A DNA stretch of 64,000 nucleotides from Pimelobacter simplex. GTDB lineage: Bacteria; Actinomycetota; Actinomycetes; Propionibacteriales; Nocardioidaceae. Positions 8,296 to 16,895 of the stretch are shown in pieces. The stretch is from contig JADCLI010000024.1 of NCBI GenBank assembly GCA_016803235.1, positions 1 through 64,000 of the forward strand, read 5' to 3'. The first letter of the stretch is position 1; each line of letters opens with the position of its first letter. A model generated the notes under the pieces. The model did no database searches, had not been told where the DNA came from, and was given only the letters and a program-made list of their open reading frames with translations. The position numbers and the translations under genes were made by a program.

Positions 8296-8747
8296 CTCAG
8301 GGCCTCCTCGAGGCGCAGCAGGGCTATTTCGCGCAGGTTGTCGACGGTCTCGGCCCGCTCGGTCACGTCGTCGTTGCCCAGCCGGCGCTCCAGCTCGGCG
8401 AGGATCGCCGCGGCGTCCCGGCCAGCGGCGCGGATCAGGAAGACCCGGCCGAACCGCTGCTCGTAGGCGGCGTTGCCCGCCGCCAGCCGTGCCGCCGTGT
8501 CTCCCGCGGCGGGGTCGACGCCCGCCTGCTCCCGCCGCGACCGCGCTCCCCCGCGCTCCCCGATCCGCGGGTGCCCGGCCAGTGCCTGCGCGAGCTCGTC
8601 GTCGGTGAGCTCGCGCGCGGCCGCGTCGGCGGCGGACAGCAGCGCCGCCGCGTCGTCGTAGGGCATCGCGGCGAGGACATCGTCGGCCCAGCGCTCGACG
8701 GCGAGGCAGCCCAGCAGCTCCGCGCGGCCCACGGTGACGCCGGCCAT
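8292..8747 (-). CDS. uraD: OHCU decarboxylase
   Basis: Converts 2-oxo-4-hydroxy-4-carboxy-5-ureidoimidazoline stereospecifically to (S)-allantoin. The 151-residue protein has the family motif GHPRIGER with the catalytic histidine (about residue 59) and the later segment AYEQRFGRVFLIRAAG. The ATG at 8747 overlaps the uricase stop by one base (TGATG). Together, uricase, UraD and UraH make the oxidation of urate to (S)-allantoin complete here. Confidence 0.93.
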   Translation of the reverse strand: MAGVTVGRAELLGCLAVERWADDVLAAMPYDDAAALLSAADAAARELTDDELAQALAGHPRIGERGGARSRREQAGVDPAAGDTAARLAAGNAAYEQRFGRVFLIRAAGRDAAAILAELERRLGNDDVTERAETVDNLREIALLRLEEALR

Positions 8748-9631
8748 CAGCAGAACCCCGGGACGGCCAGCCAGGCGTCCCCCGCGGGTGGGGCGTCGTC
8801 GCGGACGACCTGCGCCTCGATCAGGCCGTAGGGCCGGTCGGCGGCGACGAAGACCTCGCCGTCGTTGGTGAGACCGTCGACGCGGAAGGGGCCGAAGTCG
8901 ACGAGGAAGTGGTGCTTGTTGGGCGCCGAGAAGCGCACCTCGGCCAGGCCCGGCTGGTCGTCGAGCAGCGCCCCGCCCATCGCGTGCAGGGTCTCCTGGA
9001 GGGCTCGCGAGTAGGTGCCGGCGAAGGTCCGCAGCAGCGTGGCGAGCGCGGCGTCGTACGACGCGTTCCAGTCGATCTCGGCCGACGTGTGCCGCCACGT
9101 GGCGACGAGCGAGGTGGCCAGGATCCGGTCGTCGGCCTCGGCCAGGGTCGTGAACTCGTCGACGAGGAAGCCCTTGAACTCGGAGTCGGTGGTGTTCATC
9201 AGCACCAGCTCGCGCACGCCGGACAGGACGGTCGAGGTCTCCCGGCCCACCGTGACGACCGTCGTCCGGGTGGCTCCGCCGCGGCGGGTGAAGGAGTGGT
9301 CGCCGATCCGGTCCCAGGCGTACTGCTCGACCTTCACCTGCGCCTGCTGCGCCGCCGGGCAGGCCGCGAGCAGCCGCGCACCCAGCGCGAGTGCGTAGTC
9401 CTCGATCGACGCGACGCCGTGCAGCTTGGCGTAGGCGAAGGCGGTGTTCTTCTGGGTGTCGGTCGGCAGCACCTGCGCCTGGTCGCCGTCGACGTGGGCG
9501 GCGGTGAAGTCGCCGCGCAACGCCGTCGAGACGTTGAGGTCGTGGATCTCGTGCACCGGCGTGTCCCGCACGATGCGCACCACCCGCGTCTCCGCCTTGC
9601 CGTACTGGTTGGCGCCCAGGCGATGACTCAT
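8747..9631 (-). CDS. pucL: Urate oxidase (uricase)
   Basis: Cofactor-free enzyme that oxidises urate to 5-hydroxyisourate with release of H2O2. The 294-residue product has normal length and the tandem T-fold pattern. Visible active-site elements are NQYGKAETRV (Lys12), VLPTDTQKNT (Thr57) and NKHHFLVDFGPF. Its ATG overlaps the stop of the upstream lyase-like gene (ATGA). No xanthine dehydrogenase or purine permease is visible in this window, so the urate source is encoded elsewhere. Confidence 0.95.
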   Translation of the reverse strand: MSHRLGANQYGKAETRVVRIVRDTPVHEIHDLNVSTALRGDFTAAHVDGDQAQVLPTDTQKNTAFAYAKLHGVASIEDYALALGARLLAACPAAQQAQVKVEQYAWDRIGDHSFTRRGGATRTTVVTVGRETSTVLSGVRELVLMNTTDSEFKGFLVDEFTTLAEADDRILATSLVATWRHTSAEIDWNASYDAALATLLRTFAGTYSRALQETLHAMGGALLDDQPGLAEVRFSAPNKHHFLVDFGPFRVDGLTNDGEVFVAADRPYGLIEAQVVRDDAPPAGDAWLAVPGFC

Positions 9632-10878
9632 CCGGTCCTCCTCACCGGCCGGCCGTCGGCCAGCGCTCGCAGGTCGTCCATCGACGACCCGGCCGGCACC
9701 TCGGCCGGGTCCACGGCGCCGCAGTCGACGCCGCGCAGCAGGTACGACGCCAGGGCCCGCGCGGTCGCGGGCTCGTCCGCCACGCCACCGCTCCCGGCGC
9801 CGTCCAGGTAGGTGACGAGCCGCTCCACCGCGTGCGGCAGGCCGGATCGGTAGAACGCGTAGGTGGCGGCGTACCGGGTCGGGAGCTGGGCCGGGTGCAG
9901 GTCCCAGCCCTGGTAGAAGCCGTGCTCGAGGGAGCGACGGACCAGGCTCAGGTGGAGGGCCCAGGCGGTGCGGACCGCGTCGGTGCTGCCGACCGGGAGG
10001 ACGTTGGTCGAGCCGTCGGAGAGCCGGACGCCGGTGCCGGCCACGGCGGCCTGCATGACGAGCTTGGCGTGGTCGGCGACCGGGTGGGCCAGCGACTGCT
10101 GGCCGGCGGCGATGCCGCAGAACGCCGAGTAGTCGTAGGTCCCGTAGTGCAGGCCGGTCAGCCGGCCGGCCCCGGCATGCACCATCCGGGCGACCAGGGC
10201 GGTGCCATCGGCGCCGAGGATCGACTGCGGGGTCTCGACCTGGACCTCGAAGCGCAGCGTGTCGCCGGGCAGTCCGAGTCGCTCCTCCAGCGTCGCGCAG
10301 GCGTGCACCATGGCCCGGACCTGGTCGACGCTGGTCACCTTGGGCAGCGTCACCACCCAGTCCGAGAGGTCGCCGCCGGCCTCGGCGAAGGCGACGAGGT
10401 GGGCCGTGAGGGTGCGCACCCCCCGGGTCCGCGTCGCCGGGTCCAGGCTCTTGACCCGGATCCCGGCGAACGGCGCGGCCCGTCCGTCGCGCTGGCTGGC
10501 CGCGAGGTCGGCGGCCGCCCGCAGCACGTCGGCGTCCTCGGTCGCGCCGTCCCGGCCGGCGTACCCGTCCTCGAAGTCGATGCGCAGGTCCTCGACCGGC
10601 TCGATGGCGAGCTTCGCGCGCACCCGGGCCACCAGGTCGTCGTCGCCGATGAGGTCGGCGAAGGCCTGGGCGTGCTCGTCAAGCGCCGCGAGCGCAGCGG
10701 CTCCGTGGGCGGGGACCAGGCCGGCGTCGTACCGGTCGGCGGGGACGTAGACGGTGTGCACCGGCTGCCGGCCGGGCCGCTCGCCGGGGTAGTCGCGGGC
10801 GAGCGCCGCATCCGCGTCCGCCAGTCGCGCGTCGAGGTCGGCGGTCAGGTCGGCTGCCAGGTCCGCGGCCGTGCTCAC
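9628..10878 (-). CDS. DUF6986-like lyase of the HpcH/HpaI-CitE type
   Basis: A 416-residue protein that resembles CitE/HpcH aldolases: it has an acidic metal-binding motif in [13 protein letters not shown] and a second acidic segment [14 protein letters not shown], within a TIM-barrel-like pattern. I recall this family as DUF6986 in actinobacteria. Its reaction is unknown to me. The GTG at 10878 overlaps the malate synthase stop (GTGA), and its stop overlaps the uricase start. Its fixed place between malate synthase and uricase suggests a step that uses or makes a small 2-oxo or hydroxy acid such as glyoxylate. That is inference. Confidence 0.8.
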   Translation of the reverse strand: MSTAADLAADLTADLDARLADADAALARDYPGERPGRQPVHTVYVPADRYDAGLVPAHGAAALAALDEHAQAFADLIGDDDLVARVRAKLAIEPVEDLRIDFEDGYAGRDGATEDADVLRAAADLAASQRDGRAAPFAGIRVKSLDPATRTRGVRTLTAHLVAFAEAGGDLSDWVVTLPKVTSVDQVRAMVHACATLEERLGLPGDTLRFEVQVETPQSILGADGTALVARMVHAGAGRLTGLHYGTYDYSAFCGIAAGQQSLAHPVADHAKLVMQAAVAGTGVRLSDGSTNVLPVGSTDAVRTAWALHLSLVRRSLEHGFYQGWDLHPAQLPTRYAATYAFYRSGLPHAVERLVTYLDGAGSGGVADEPATARALASYLLRGVDCGAVDPAEVPAGSSMDDLRALADGRPVRRTG

Positions 10879-13064
10879 CCGGCCGTCACCTCGCGCTTCA
10901 CCTGGCGACGGTGCCGGTGCAGGATCGGCTCGGTGTAGCCGGACGGCTGCGCCAGTCCGTCGAGGACGAGCTCGCGGGCGGCGGTGAAGGCGTGCCCGTC
11001 GAAGGCCGGGCCCATCGGCCGGTAGCCGTCGGCCGCCTGCTGCTCGTCGACCACCGCGGCCATCCGGCGCAGCGCCTCCTCGACCTGGTCGAGGGTGACC
11101 ACGCCGTGGCGCAGCCAGTTCGCGACGTGCTGGCTGGAGATCCGGCAGGTCGCGCGGTCCTCCATCAGCGCGATGCCGTGGATGTCGGGGACCTTCGAGC
11201 AGCCGATGCCGTCGTCGATCCACCGCTTGACGTAGCCGAGGACGCCCTGGAGGTTGTTGTCGACCTCCGCGGCCCGCTCCTGCGCCGACCAGGCGGCCAC
11301 CTCGTCGGGAGCGGCCAGTGGCACGGTCAGCAGCTGGTCGAGCGTCGTACGACGACCACCGGCGAGCCGGCGCTGGCGGGCGGCCACGTCGACCTCGTGG
11401 TAGTGCAGGGCGTGCAGGGTGGCCGCGGTCGGCGAGGGCACCCAGGCGCAGGATGCTCCTGCCCGCGGGTGAGCGGACTTCTGCTCGAGCATCTCGGCCA
11501 TCGCGTCCGGCTTGGCCCACATCCCCTTGCCGATCTGGGCCCGGCCGGCGAACCCGCAGGCCAGGCCGATGTCGACGGATCGGTCCTCATAGGCCGCGAT
11601 CCACGGCGTGGTGCGCATGTCCGCCTTGCGGATCATCGGACCGCCCAGCATCGAGGTGTGGAGCTCGTCTCCGGTGCGGTCCAGGAAGCCGGTGTTGATG
11701 AACGCGACCCGGCCGCGGGCCGCGTGGATGCAGGCCTTGAGGTTCGCGGAGGTCCTGCGCTCCTCGTCCATGATCCCGAGCTTGATGGTCGCGCGGGGCA
11801 GGGCGAGCAGGTCCTCCACCGCCGCGAACAGGTCGTCGGTGAACGCGACCTCGTCGGGACCGTGCATCTTCGGCTTCACCGCGTACATCGCACCCACCCG
11901 GGAGTTGGGCAGGGTGGCACGCCCCTGCAGGTCGGGCAGGCTGCCCAGGGCGGTGAGGATCGCGTCCAGCACGCCCTCGGGCACCTCCTCCCCGTCGAGG
12001 AGGACGGCGTCGGTCGTCATCAGGTGGCCCACCTGGCGCACGAACAGCAGCGACCGGCCCGGGAGGGTGACCGGGCCGCGCGGGCCCTCCCACGTGCGGT
12101 CGGGCTCGAGGCCCCGCACGAACGTCTCCCCCGCCTTCGTGACCTCGGCGCGCAGCGTGCCCTGGTTGAGCAGCAGCCAGTTGCGGTAGCCCACGACCTT
12201 GTCGTCGGCGTCGACCGCCGCCACGGAGTCCTCGAGGTCCATGATCGTGGAGATCGCCGCCTCGAGGAGGAGGTCCGCGATGCCCGCCGGGTCGTCCCTC
12301 CCGACCGGGTCGTCGCGGTCGAGCTGGATCTCGACGTGCAGTCCGTGGTGCTGCAGCAGCACCCCGTCGGGGGCGGCGGGGTCGCCGCGATGGCCGACGT
12401 ACTGGGTGGGCTCGGCCAGTCCCGTGGAACCGCGGCCGACCGCGACGACGAGCACGTCGCCGCTGACGGCGTACCCGGTCGCGTCGGCGTGGCTGCCCAC
12501 CGCGAGCGGGAAGTGCGCGTCGAGGAAGGCGCGGGCACGGGCGATCACGGCCGCGCCACGGCGCGGGTTGTACGACGGTCCGCGCTCGCGACCGTCCTCC
12601 TCGCCGATCACGTCGGTCCCGTAGAGCGCGTCGTACAGCGATCCCCACCGGGCGTTGGCCGCGTTGGCCGCGAACCGCGCGTTGAGGACGGGCACCACGA
12701 GCTGAGGGCCGGCCTGGAGCGCGACCTCCACGTCGACCTCGCCGGGGTCGATCTCGAAGTCCTCCGGCTCGTCGACCAGGTAGCCGATCTCGTGGAGCAT
12801 GGCGAGATAGCCAGCCTGGTCGCGGACCGGCCCCGGATGCGCCGTGTGCCAGGCGTCGAGCAGGCCCTGGAGCTCCTCGCGCCGAGCCAGCAGCGCACGG
12901 TTGCGCGGCGCGAACGCGGCCAGGATCGCCTCCACCCCCGACCAGAAGGCCGCCTCGTCGATCCCGCTGCCCGGCAGGGCCTCGTCGCGCACGAACGCGT
13001 GGAGGACGGGCGCCACACGCAGCGCGCCGACGGCGATGCGCTCGCCGGCCTGCGGTGCTGTCAT
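10875..13064 (-). CDS. glcB: Malate synthase G
   Basis: Condenses glyoxylate with acetyl-CoA to give malate. The 729-residue length fits the G isoform. Recognisable blocks include [51 protein letters not shown] and [19 protein letters not shown]. First gene of the seven-gene ureide operon; AGAGAGG lies about 8 bases before its ATG, and a good sigma-70-type promoter lies at 13129-13158. In this setting it would remove the glyoxylate released from ureidoglycolate. Confidence 0.95.
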   Translation of the reverse strand: MTAPQAGERIAVGALRVAPVLHAFVRDEALPGSGIDEAAFWSGVEAILAAFAPRNRALLARREELQGLLDAWHTAHPGPVRDQAGYLAMLHEIGYLVDEPEDFEIDPGEVDVEVALQAGPQLVVPVLNARFAANAANARWGSLYDALYGTDVIGEEDGRERGPSYNPRRGAAVIARARAFLDAHFPLAVGSHADATGYAVSGDVLVVAVGRGSTGLAEPTQYVGHRGDPAAPDGVLLQHHGLHVEIQLDRDDPVGRDDPAGIADLLLEAAISTIMDLEDSVAAVDADDKVVGYRNWLLLNQGTLRAEVTKAGETFVRGLEPDRTWEGPRGPVTLPGRSLLFVRQVGHLMTTDAVLLDGEEVPEGVLDAILTALGSLPDLQGRATLPNSRVGAMYAVKPKMHGPDEVAFTDDLFAAVEDLLALPRATIKLGIMDEERRTSANLKACIHAARGRVAFINTGFLDRTGDELHTSMLGGPMIRKADMRTTPWIAAYEDRSVDIGLACGFAGRAQIGKGMWAKPDAMAEMLEQKSAHPRAGASCAWVPSPTAATLHALHYHEVDVAARQRRLAGGRRTTLDQLLTVPLAAPDEVAAWSAQERAAEVDNNLQGVLGYVKRWIDDGIGCSKVPDIHGIALMEDRATCRISSQHVANWLRHGVVTLDQVEEALRRMAAVVDEQQAADGYRPMGPAFDGHAFTAARELVLDGLAQPSGYTEPILHRHRRQVKREVTAG

Positions 13065-13128
13065 CTCAGAGCCTCTCTGGCACGGTGGGATCGCGGTGGG
13101 CGACGCCAGGGAGAAGCAGGGAACGTCG

Positions 13129-13158
13129 AATGTAGACCTCGCGTCGAGACAGGGTCAA
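13129..13158 (-). promoter_or_regulatory. Predicted promoter of the glcB-to-allE operon
   Basis: On the reverse strand a -35 box TTGACC (13153-13158) and a -10 box TACATT (13129-13134) are separated by 18 bases. The implied 5' leader is about 58 bases and ends in the AGAGAGG site of glcB. Just upstream, an 11-bp perfect hairpin with a 4-base loop (13159-13184) joins the promoter to palindromic element E1. No regulator gene is adjacent. Confidence 0.5.
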
Positions 13159-13176
13159 CGACCTCCGGGACGCCCC

Positions 13177-13294
13177 GGAGGTCGAGGAGGTTGCGCAGCA
13201 ACCGTCACGAGACCACTGAACCGACCTCGCCGGCCAGTTCCGGCATCATCCCGGATGGTCTCGTGACGTTCGCTGCGCGAGTGCATCGACCTCC
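13177..13294. repeat. Palindromic element copy E1
   Basis: A 118-bp element with two 38-base arms (13177-13214 and 13257-13294) that are inverted repeats matching at about 31 of 38 positions, including perfect outer (GGAGGTCGA), middle (GCGCAGC) and inner (CGTCACGAGACC) blocks. Between them is a 42-base non-palindromic core with CCTCGCCGGCCAGT and CCGGCATC. The core is shared with copies at 13834 and 13962. It fills most of the 13065-13376 gap; the rest of that gap is the glcB promoter and unassigned sequence. Confidence 0.85.
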
Positions 13295-13376
13295 GCGAGG
13301 GATCGGTTCACGCGGCCGTCCACAGGCCCGAACAGTGCCGGTTGCGGACGAAGTCGCGGCGGCCGAGAGTCGCGGC

Positions 13377-13876
13377 ATGCCCTGGACCTACATCCTCGAA
13401 TGCGCTGACGGTTCCTTCTACGTCGGCAGCACCTATGACCTCGAGCGCCGTGTGGCTGAGCACGACCTCGGGCTCGGTGCGACCTACACCCGACCGCGGC
13501 GCCGTCGCCCGGTCCGACTCGCCTGGGCCGGCGAGTTCACCCGGATCGAGGAGGCATTCCTGTTCGAGAAGCAGGTCAGCGCTGGGGGCGGGCGAAGCGG
13601 ATCGCCCTGATCGAGGGACGTCTTGGCGACCTGTCGGAACTCGGCAGCCGTGGGTTCGCCGGCAATGCTGCCCGCGAGCAGGCCCAGGTCGAGGGCCGTG
13701 CTGGTCGCTGGACCCCCTACATCCCGAAGGTCGAGCCAGCTGCGACAACTCCGGACGTCGAGGAGGTTGCGACACCCCCGGAGGTCGAGGACGTTGCGAC
13801 ACGCCCGGAGGTCGAGGACGTTGCGACAACCCCGGTGGTCGAGGAGGTTGCGCACCAACCGTCACGAGACCCCTGA
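13377..13876 (+). pseudogene. GIY-YIG nuclease-domain gene with a frameshift
   Basis: The ATG at 13377 opens a UPF0213-like GIY-YIG domain: MPWTYILECADGSFYVGST, then LERRVAEHD and EEAFLFEKQV. That frame ends at 13610, just after the domain's catalytic glutamate region. The expected continuation, RAKRIALIEGRLGDL, is open in a different frame from 13583 to the TGA at 13874, so one base appears to be missing around 13575-13590, which includes a run of five G. The tail encodes 9-residue repeats (VEEVATPPE, VEDVATRPE, VEDVATTPV) and ends VEEVAHQPSRDP inside palindromic element E2. It may be a true frameshift, a sequencing error or a -1 slip at the G run. Confidence 0.75.
13730..13855 (+). repeat. 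27-bp tandem repeat in the GIY-YIG tail
   Basis: Four complete 27-base units start at 13730, 13757, 13784 and 13811, and a fifth partial unit starts at 13838. The typical unit begins GTCGAGGAGGTTGCGACA and ends CCGGAG. Each encodes nine residues, VE(E/D)VAT(x)P(E/V). The unit is nearly the outer half of the left arm of the palindromic elements, and the last unit runs into element E2. It is not a CRISPR array: units are contiguous, in frame and without spacers. Confidence 0.85.
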
Positions 13877-13953
13877 AAGCCAACCCCGCCAACCAAGTCC
13901 CGGCATCATGCCCAGAGGTCTCGAGACGGCCGCGGGCGGCCTCCTCGACCACC
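13834..13953. repeat. Palindromic element copy E2, overlapping the GIY-YIG 3' end
   Basis: Left arm 13834-13871 begins GGTGGTCGAGGAGG; right arm 13917-13953 begins GGTCTCGAGACGG and ends CTCCTCGACCACC. The core (13872-13916) is 45 bases and more diverged than in E1 and E3. The left arm is translated as the last residues of the GIY-YIG tail, and the core's conserved TGA (13874-13876) is the stop codon. Confidence 0.8.
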
Positions 13954-13961
13954 GGCCCGTC

Positions 13962-14079
13962 GGAGGTCGAGGAGGTTGCGCAGCAACCGTCACGAGACCC
14001 CTGAACCAACCTCGCCGGCCAGTCCCGGCATCGTCCCGGGTGGTCTCGTGACGCTCGCTGCGCGAGCTCCTCGACCTCC
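13962..14079. repeat. Palindromic element copy E3
   Basis: Left arm 13962-13999 begins GGAGGTCGAGGAGG and ends CGTCACGAGACC; core 14000-14041 contains CCTCGCCGGCCAGT and CCGGCATCGTCCCGG; right arm 14042-14079 reads GGTCTCGTGACG to CTCCTCGACCTCC. It is very close to E1 in the core. It starts 8 bases after E2 and ends 2 bases before the stop codon of the RDD-family gene. Confidence 0.85.
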
Positions 14080-14081
14080 GA

Positions 14082-14585
14082 TCAGGCCGCGTCGTGGGCG
14101 CGCAGGTACGCCGTCAGCGGTCCCGGCAGCTGCGCCGGGCGGTCGCCCCAGTCGTAGACCACGGCGGTGCGGGCGATCAGGTCGTGCAGTGCCCGGTGGT
14201 CGCGGCGCAGCACGACGAGGAGCAGGCCCAGGCCGAACAGCGAGGTGCTCAGCGGGAACGCGACGACCCGCACCACCGCCGCTGCCGGCCGGACCGGTCG
14301 TCCCTCGCGGGAGACGACCTTGAGCCCGACGATCGCCTTGCCGACCGTGCGGCCCGCGACGGCGGTGCCGACGGCGACGTACACCGCGGCCCAGGCGAGC
14401 AGCGCGACCGAGGCGACCGCGCCGGTGCCGTCCTCGAGCGAGGCGTCGAAGATGGCGTTCAGCAGGAAGCCGAGGATGCCGACCCCGATCGAGTACGACG
14501 CCAGCACGACGCCCACGTCGATGGCGGCTGCCGCGGCGCGACTGACCGGACCGGCGTAGCGCCCGGTGACGCTCGCACGGCTCAC
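14082..14585 (-). CDS. RDD-family membrane protein
   Basis: A 167-residue integral membrane protein with three or so hydrophobic segments and the RDD-family pattern (YAGPVSRAAAAAIDVGVV near the N-terminus, then AGRTVGKAIVGLKVVS, ending HRALHDLIARTAVVYDW). Function unknown; some RDD proteins are linked to ion exchange. The GTG at 14585 overlaps the stop of the upstream gene (GTGA), so the two form a unit. Its stop codon lies 2 bases from palindromic element E3. Confidence 0.8.
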   Translation of the reverse strand: MSRASVTGRYAGPVSRAAAAAIDVGVVLASYSIGVGILGFLLNAIFDASLEDGTGAVASVALLAWAAVYVAVGTAVAGRTVGKAIVGLKVVSREGRPVRPAAAVVRVVAFPLSTSLFGLGLLLVVLRRDHRALHDLIARTAVVYDWGDRPAQLPGPLTAYLRAHDAA

Positions 14586-15004
14586 TGCCCGCCCACCGGC
14601 GACGCGCCCACCAGCAGCGGCGGACCGACGGGCGCGGGACCACGACGACGCAGGATCCGGTCGACCAGGCCGGCGACCACCGTGTCGAGCCCGGCGACCT
14701 GGCTGCGCGCGACGTCCAGGGTCCGGCCGGCCAGGTTGCCCGTCGTCTCCGCGACGATGTCGGGGATCCCGGCGCGCTGCACGAGCGCCTCGACATCGGC
14801 GCGAGCGAGCAGACGGTCGACGTCGACGCGGTCCAGCAGCCGGTTGACGTCGACGCGCTCGAGCAGGTGGTTGACGTCGATCCGGTCGAGCACGGCGTCG
14901 AGGTCGACGTGCTCGAGGATCTCCTCGACCGGCACGGCATCCACGACCTTGCCGGTCACCGCGCCCGCGACACGGCTGAACAGGCTGTCGTCTGGCGGTG
15001 TCAT
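14582..15004 (-). CDS. Hypothetical protein with five tandem 9-residue repeats
   Basis: 140 residues, no recognised enzyme motif and no signal peptide. Residues 33-77 are five consecutive nonapeptides: VDLDAVLDR, IDVNHLLER, VDVNRLLDR, VDVDRLLAR and ADVEALVQR, preceded by a weak sixth (VEEILEHV). At the DNA level this is a 27-base periodicity (14774-14908). A second half (TTGNLAGRTLDVARSQV and onward) looks helical. It is coupled to the RDD gene and divergent from cls over 27 bases. I do not know its function; I recall similar repeat proteins beside RDD genes in actinobacteria. Confidence 0.8.
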   Translation of the reverse strand: MTPPDDSLFSRVAGAVTGKVVDAVPVEEILEHVDLDAVLDRIDVNHLLERVDVNRLLDRVDVDRLLARADVEALVQRAGIPDIVAETTGNLAGRTLDVARSQVAGLDTVVAGLVDRILRRRGPAPVGPPLLVGASPVGGQ

Positions 15005-15019
15005 GGACCGAGGATTCCA

Positions 15020-15031
15020 TAGGCTGCGCCC
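15020..15031 (+). promoter_or_regulatory. Leaderless-type -10 box of cls
   Basis: TAGGCT (15020-15025) is followed by 6 bases and then the cls ATG at 15032. No Shine-Dalgarno sequence precedes that ATG, so transcription probably starts at the initiation codon. Confidence 0.4.
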
Positions 15032-16504
15032 ATGAATCTGCTGGTCCCGACGTCGACGCTCGGGTGGATCGTCTTCGGCCTCGACATGGTGCTGCGCCTC
15101 GTCGCGCTCGGCGTCATCCCCGGCAACCGGAAGCCGTCGACGGGCATGGCGTGGCTGCTGCTCATCCTGATCGAGCCGATCATCGGGTTCACCGTCTTCC
15201 TGCTGTTCGGGCGGATCCGGCTCGGCAACCGCCGGATCACCCGCCAGCGCACCGCGATCGCCGCCATCCGGGAGCGCAGTGACGCGCTTCCGCTGTCGTT
15301 CGACACCGCCCGGCTGCCCGCGCCGGCGGCCGGGGTGGTGCGGCTCAACCAGAACCTCGGCGCACTGCCGATCACGGGTGGCAACGAGGTCGAGCTGTGG
15401 TCGGACTACCGGGCGCTGATGGCCGAGATGGCCCGCGAGATCGACCGGGCCCGCAGCCACGTGCACGTGCAGTTCTACATCACCGCCTGGGACGACGTGA
15501 CCGACCCGGTGTTCCAGGCGATGATCCGCGCGACCGGGCGCGGCGTCGACGTACGCCTGCTCTTCGACCACATCGGCTCGCGCCGGATCCCGGGCTACCG
15601 GACGATGGTGAAGCGGCTGCGTGGCACCGAGATCGCCTGGCACCCGATGCTGCCGATCAACCCGCTGCGAGGCCGGTTCCGCCGCCCGGACCTGCGCAAC
15701 CACCGCAAGATCCTCGTGGTCGACGGCAGCGTCGGGTTCACCGGGTCGCTCAACCTGACCGAGCCCTGTTACAACAAGCCCGCCAACCAGAGGCTCGGCC
15801 GCGAGTGGGTCGAGCTGATGGTGCGCGTGGAGGGCCCGGTCGTCGGCGCGCTCAATGCCGTCTTCGCCTCCGACTGGTACGTCGAGACCGGCGACGTGGT
15901 CGACCTCGTCGCCGTCCACGGCGAGCAGGACCGCCGTCCCGAGGAGGTCTTCGACGTGCCCTGCCAGGTCGTGCCGAGCGGCCCGGGCATCGTCGCGGAG
16001 AACAACCTGCGGATGTTCACCACGCTGCTCTACTCCGCCACGAGGCGGATCTCGCTGACCTCGCCGTACTTCGTCCCGGACGAGTCGCTGCTCTACGCCG
16101 TCACCACCGCGGCGGAGCGCGGCATCGACGTCGAGCTCTTCGTGAGCGAGGTGTCCGACCAGTTCCTCGTCGGGCACGCGCAGGCGTCGTACTACAAGGC
16201 GCTGCTGGAGGCGGGCGTGCGGATCTACCAGTACCCGGCGCCGTACATCCTCCACTCGAAGCACTTCACGATCGACGACGACGTCGCCGTGGTCGGCTCG
16301 AGCAACATGGACATGCGCTCGTTCGCGCTCAACTACGAGGTGTCGCTGATGATGCCGGACCCGGCGGTGGTGGCGAAGATGCGCCGCGTCGAGGACGCCT
16401 ACCGGGCCCTGTCGAAGGAGCTCACCTTGACGGCGTGGCAGGAGCGCTCCCCCGGCGCGAAGTACGTCGACAACGTCGCCCGGCTGACGGCCGCCCTGCA
16501 GTGA
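15032..16504 (+). CDS. cls: Cardiolipin synthase (phospholipase D type)
   Basis: Membrane enzyme of the phospholipase D superfamily that makes cardiolipin from phosphatidylglycerol. The 490-residue protein has two N-terminal transmembrane segments (about residues 7-55) and two HKD catalytic motifs, HRKILVVDGSVGFTGSLN from residue 224 and HSKHFTIDDDVAVVGSSN from residue 408. It starts 27 bases from the divergent repeat-protein gene, with a leaderless-type signal. Two hairpins follow the stop codon. Actinobacteria may instead use a CDP-alcohol-type enzyme, so the product assignment is by family. Confidence 0.9.
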   Translation: MNLLVPTSTLGWIVFGLDMVLRLVALGVIPGNRKPSTGMAWLLLILIEPIIGFTVFLLFGRIRLGNRRITRQRTAIAAIRERSDALPLSFDTARLPAPAAGVVRLNQNLGALPITGGNEVELWSDYRALMAEMAREIDRARSHVHVQFYITAWDDVTDPVFQAMIRATGRGVDVRLLFDHIGSRRIPGYRTMVKRLRGTEIAWHPMLPINPLRGRFRRPDLRNHRKILVVDGSVGFTGSLNLTEPCYNKPANQRLGREWVELMVRVEGPVVGALNAVFASDWYVETGDVVDLVAVHGEQDRRPEEVFDVPCQVVPSGPGIVAENNLRMFTTLLYSATRRISLTSPYFVPDESLLYAVTTAAERGIDVELFVSEVSDQFLVGHAQASYYKALLEAGVRIYQYPAPYILHSKHFTIDDDVAVVGSSNMDMRSFALNYEVSLMMPDPAVVAKMRRVEDAYRALSKELTLTAWQERSPGAKYVDNVARLTAALQ

Positions 16505-16541
16505 GGGACCGATGGTCCCGGTCCCCTGGTCAGGACTGACC
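16505..16541 (+). terminator. Two tandem hairpins after cls
   Basis: GGGACC-gat-GGTCCC (16505-16519) and GGTCAG-ga-CTGACC (16528-16541) are perfect 6-bp stems directly after the cls stop. No T run follows, so termination here is likely but unproven. From 16542 to 16648 I see nothing else. Confidence 0.45.
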
Positions 16542-16648
16542 ACGGCGCGAACGCGACCGTCCTGACCTTGGCCCCACCCGTTGCCGCCAGGCGCCCGAGC
16601 ACCCATCCTCGACAACAGGGTCTCGGTCATCAACATTGGGGAGGGACC

Positions 16649-16858
16649 ATGAGCGCACTCGAGGCGACCTACGTCGAGCCGGACGTCCGGACGTCGGAGC
16701 CCGGCCCCCGGCTGTCTCCCGAGCTCGAGGAGACGATCCTCGAGATCGCCGCGTCCGAGCGCGCCCTGGACGACCTCCTGCTGCGGGCCTCACGGGTCCA
16801 CGAGAGCCACCTCCAGCACGACCCGCGCTCCTGCCTGGTCTGCTTCACCGAGCGCTGA
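16649..16858 (+). CDS. Small hypothetical protein with a CxxC motif
   Basis: 69 residues, predicted soluble and mostly helical (LSPELEETILEIAASERALDD), ending HDPRSCLVCFTER. The SCLVC pair could bind metal or form a disulfide, but a single pair is weak evidence. GGGGAGGG lies 4 bases before the ATG, so translation is probably efficient. The frame extends upstream, but this start has the strong ribosome binding site. Function unknown. Confidence 0.7.
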   Translation: MSALEATYVEPDVRTSEPGPRLSPELEETILEIAASERALDDLLLRASRVHESHLQHDPRSCLVCFTER

Positions 16859-16895
16859 CCCGTCTGGCGGGGCCGTCAGCGGTTACCGCCCGTCC

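Noticed and set aside
10911..13610. Very long open frame on the plus strand across the malate synthase gene
   Set aside because: It is antisense to an unmistakable glcB, and its translation is Arg/Gly/Asp-rich without domains, as expected of third-position GC bias. Only its final segment, the GIY-YIG domain from 13377, is real.
13730..13855. Short regular repeats resembling a CRISPR array
   Set aside because: The 27-base units are contiguous without spacers, are in frame within a coding tail, and no cas gene is near.
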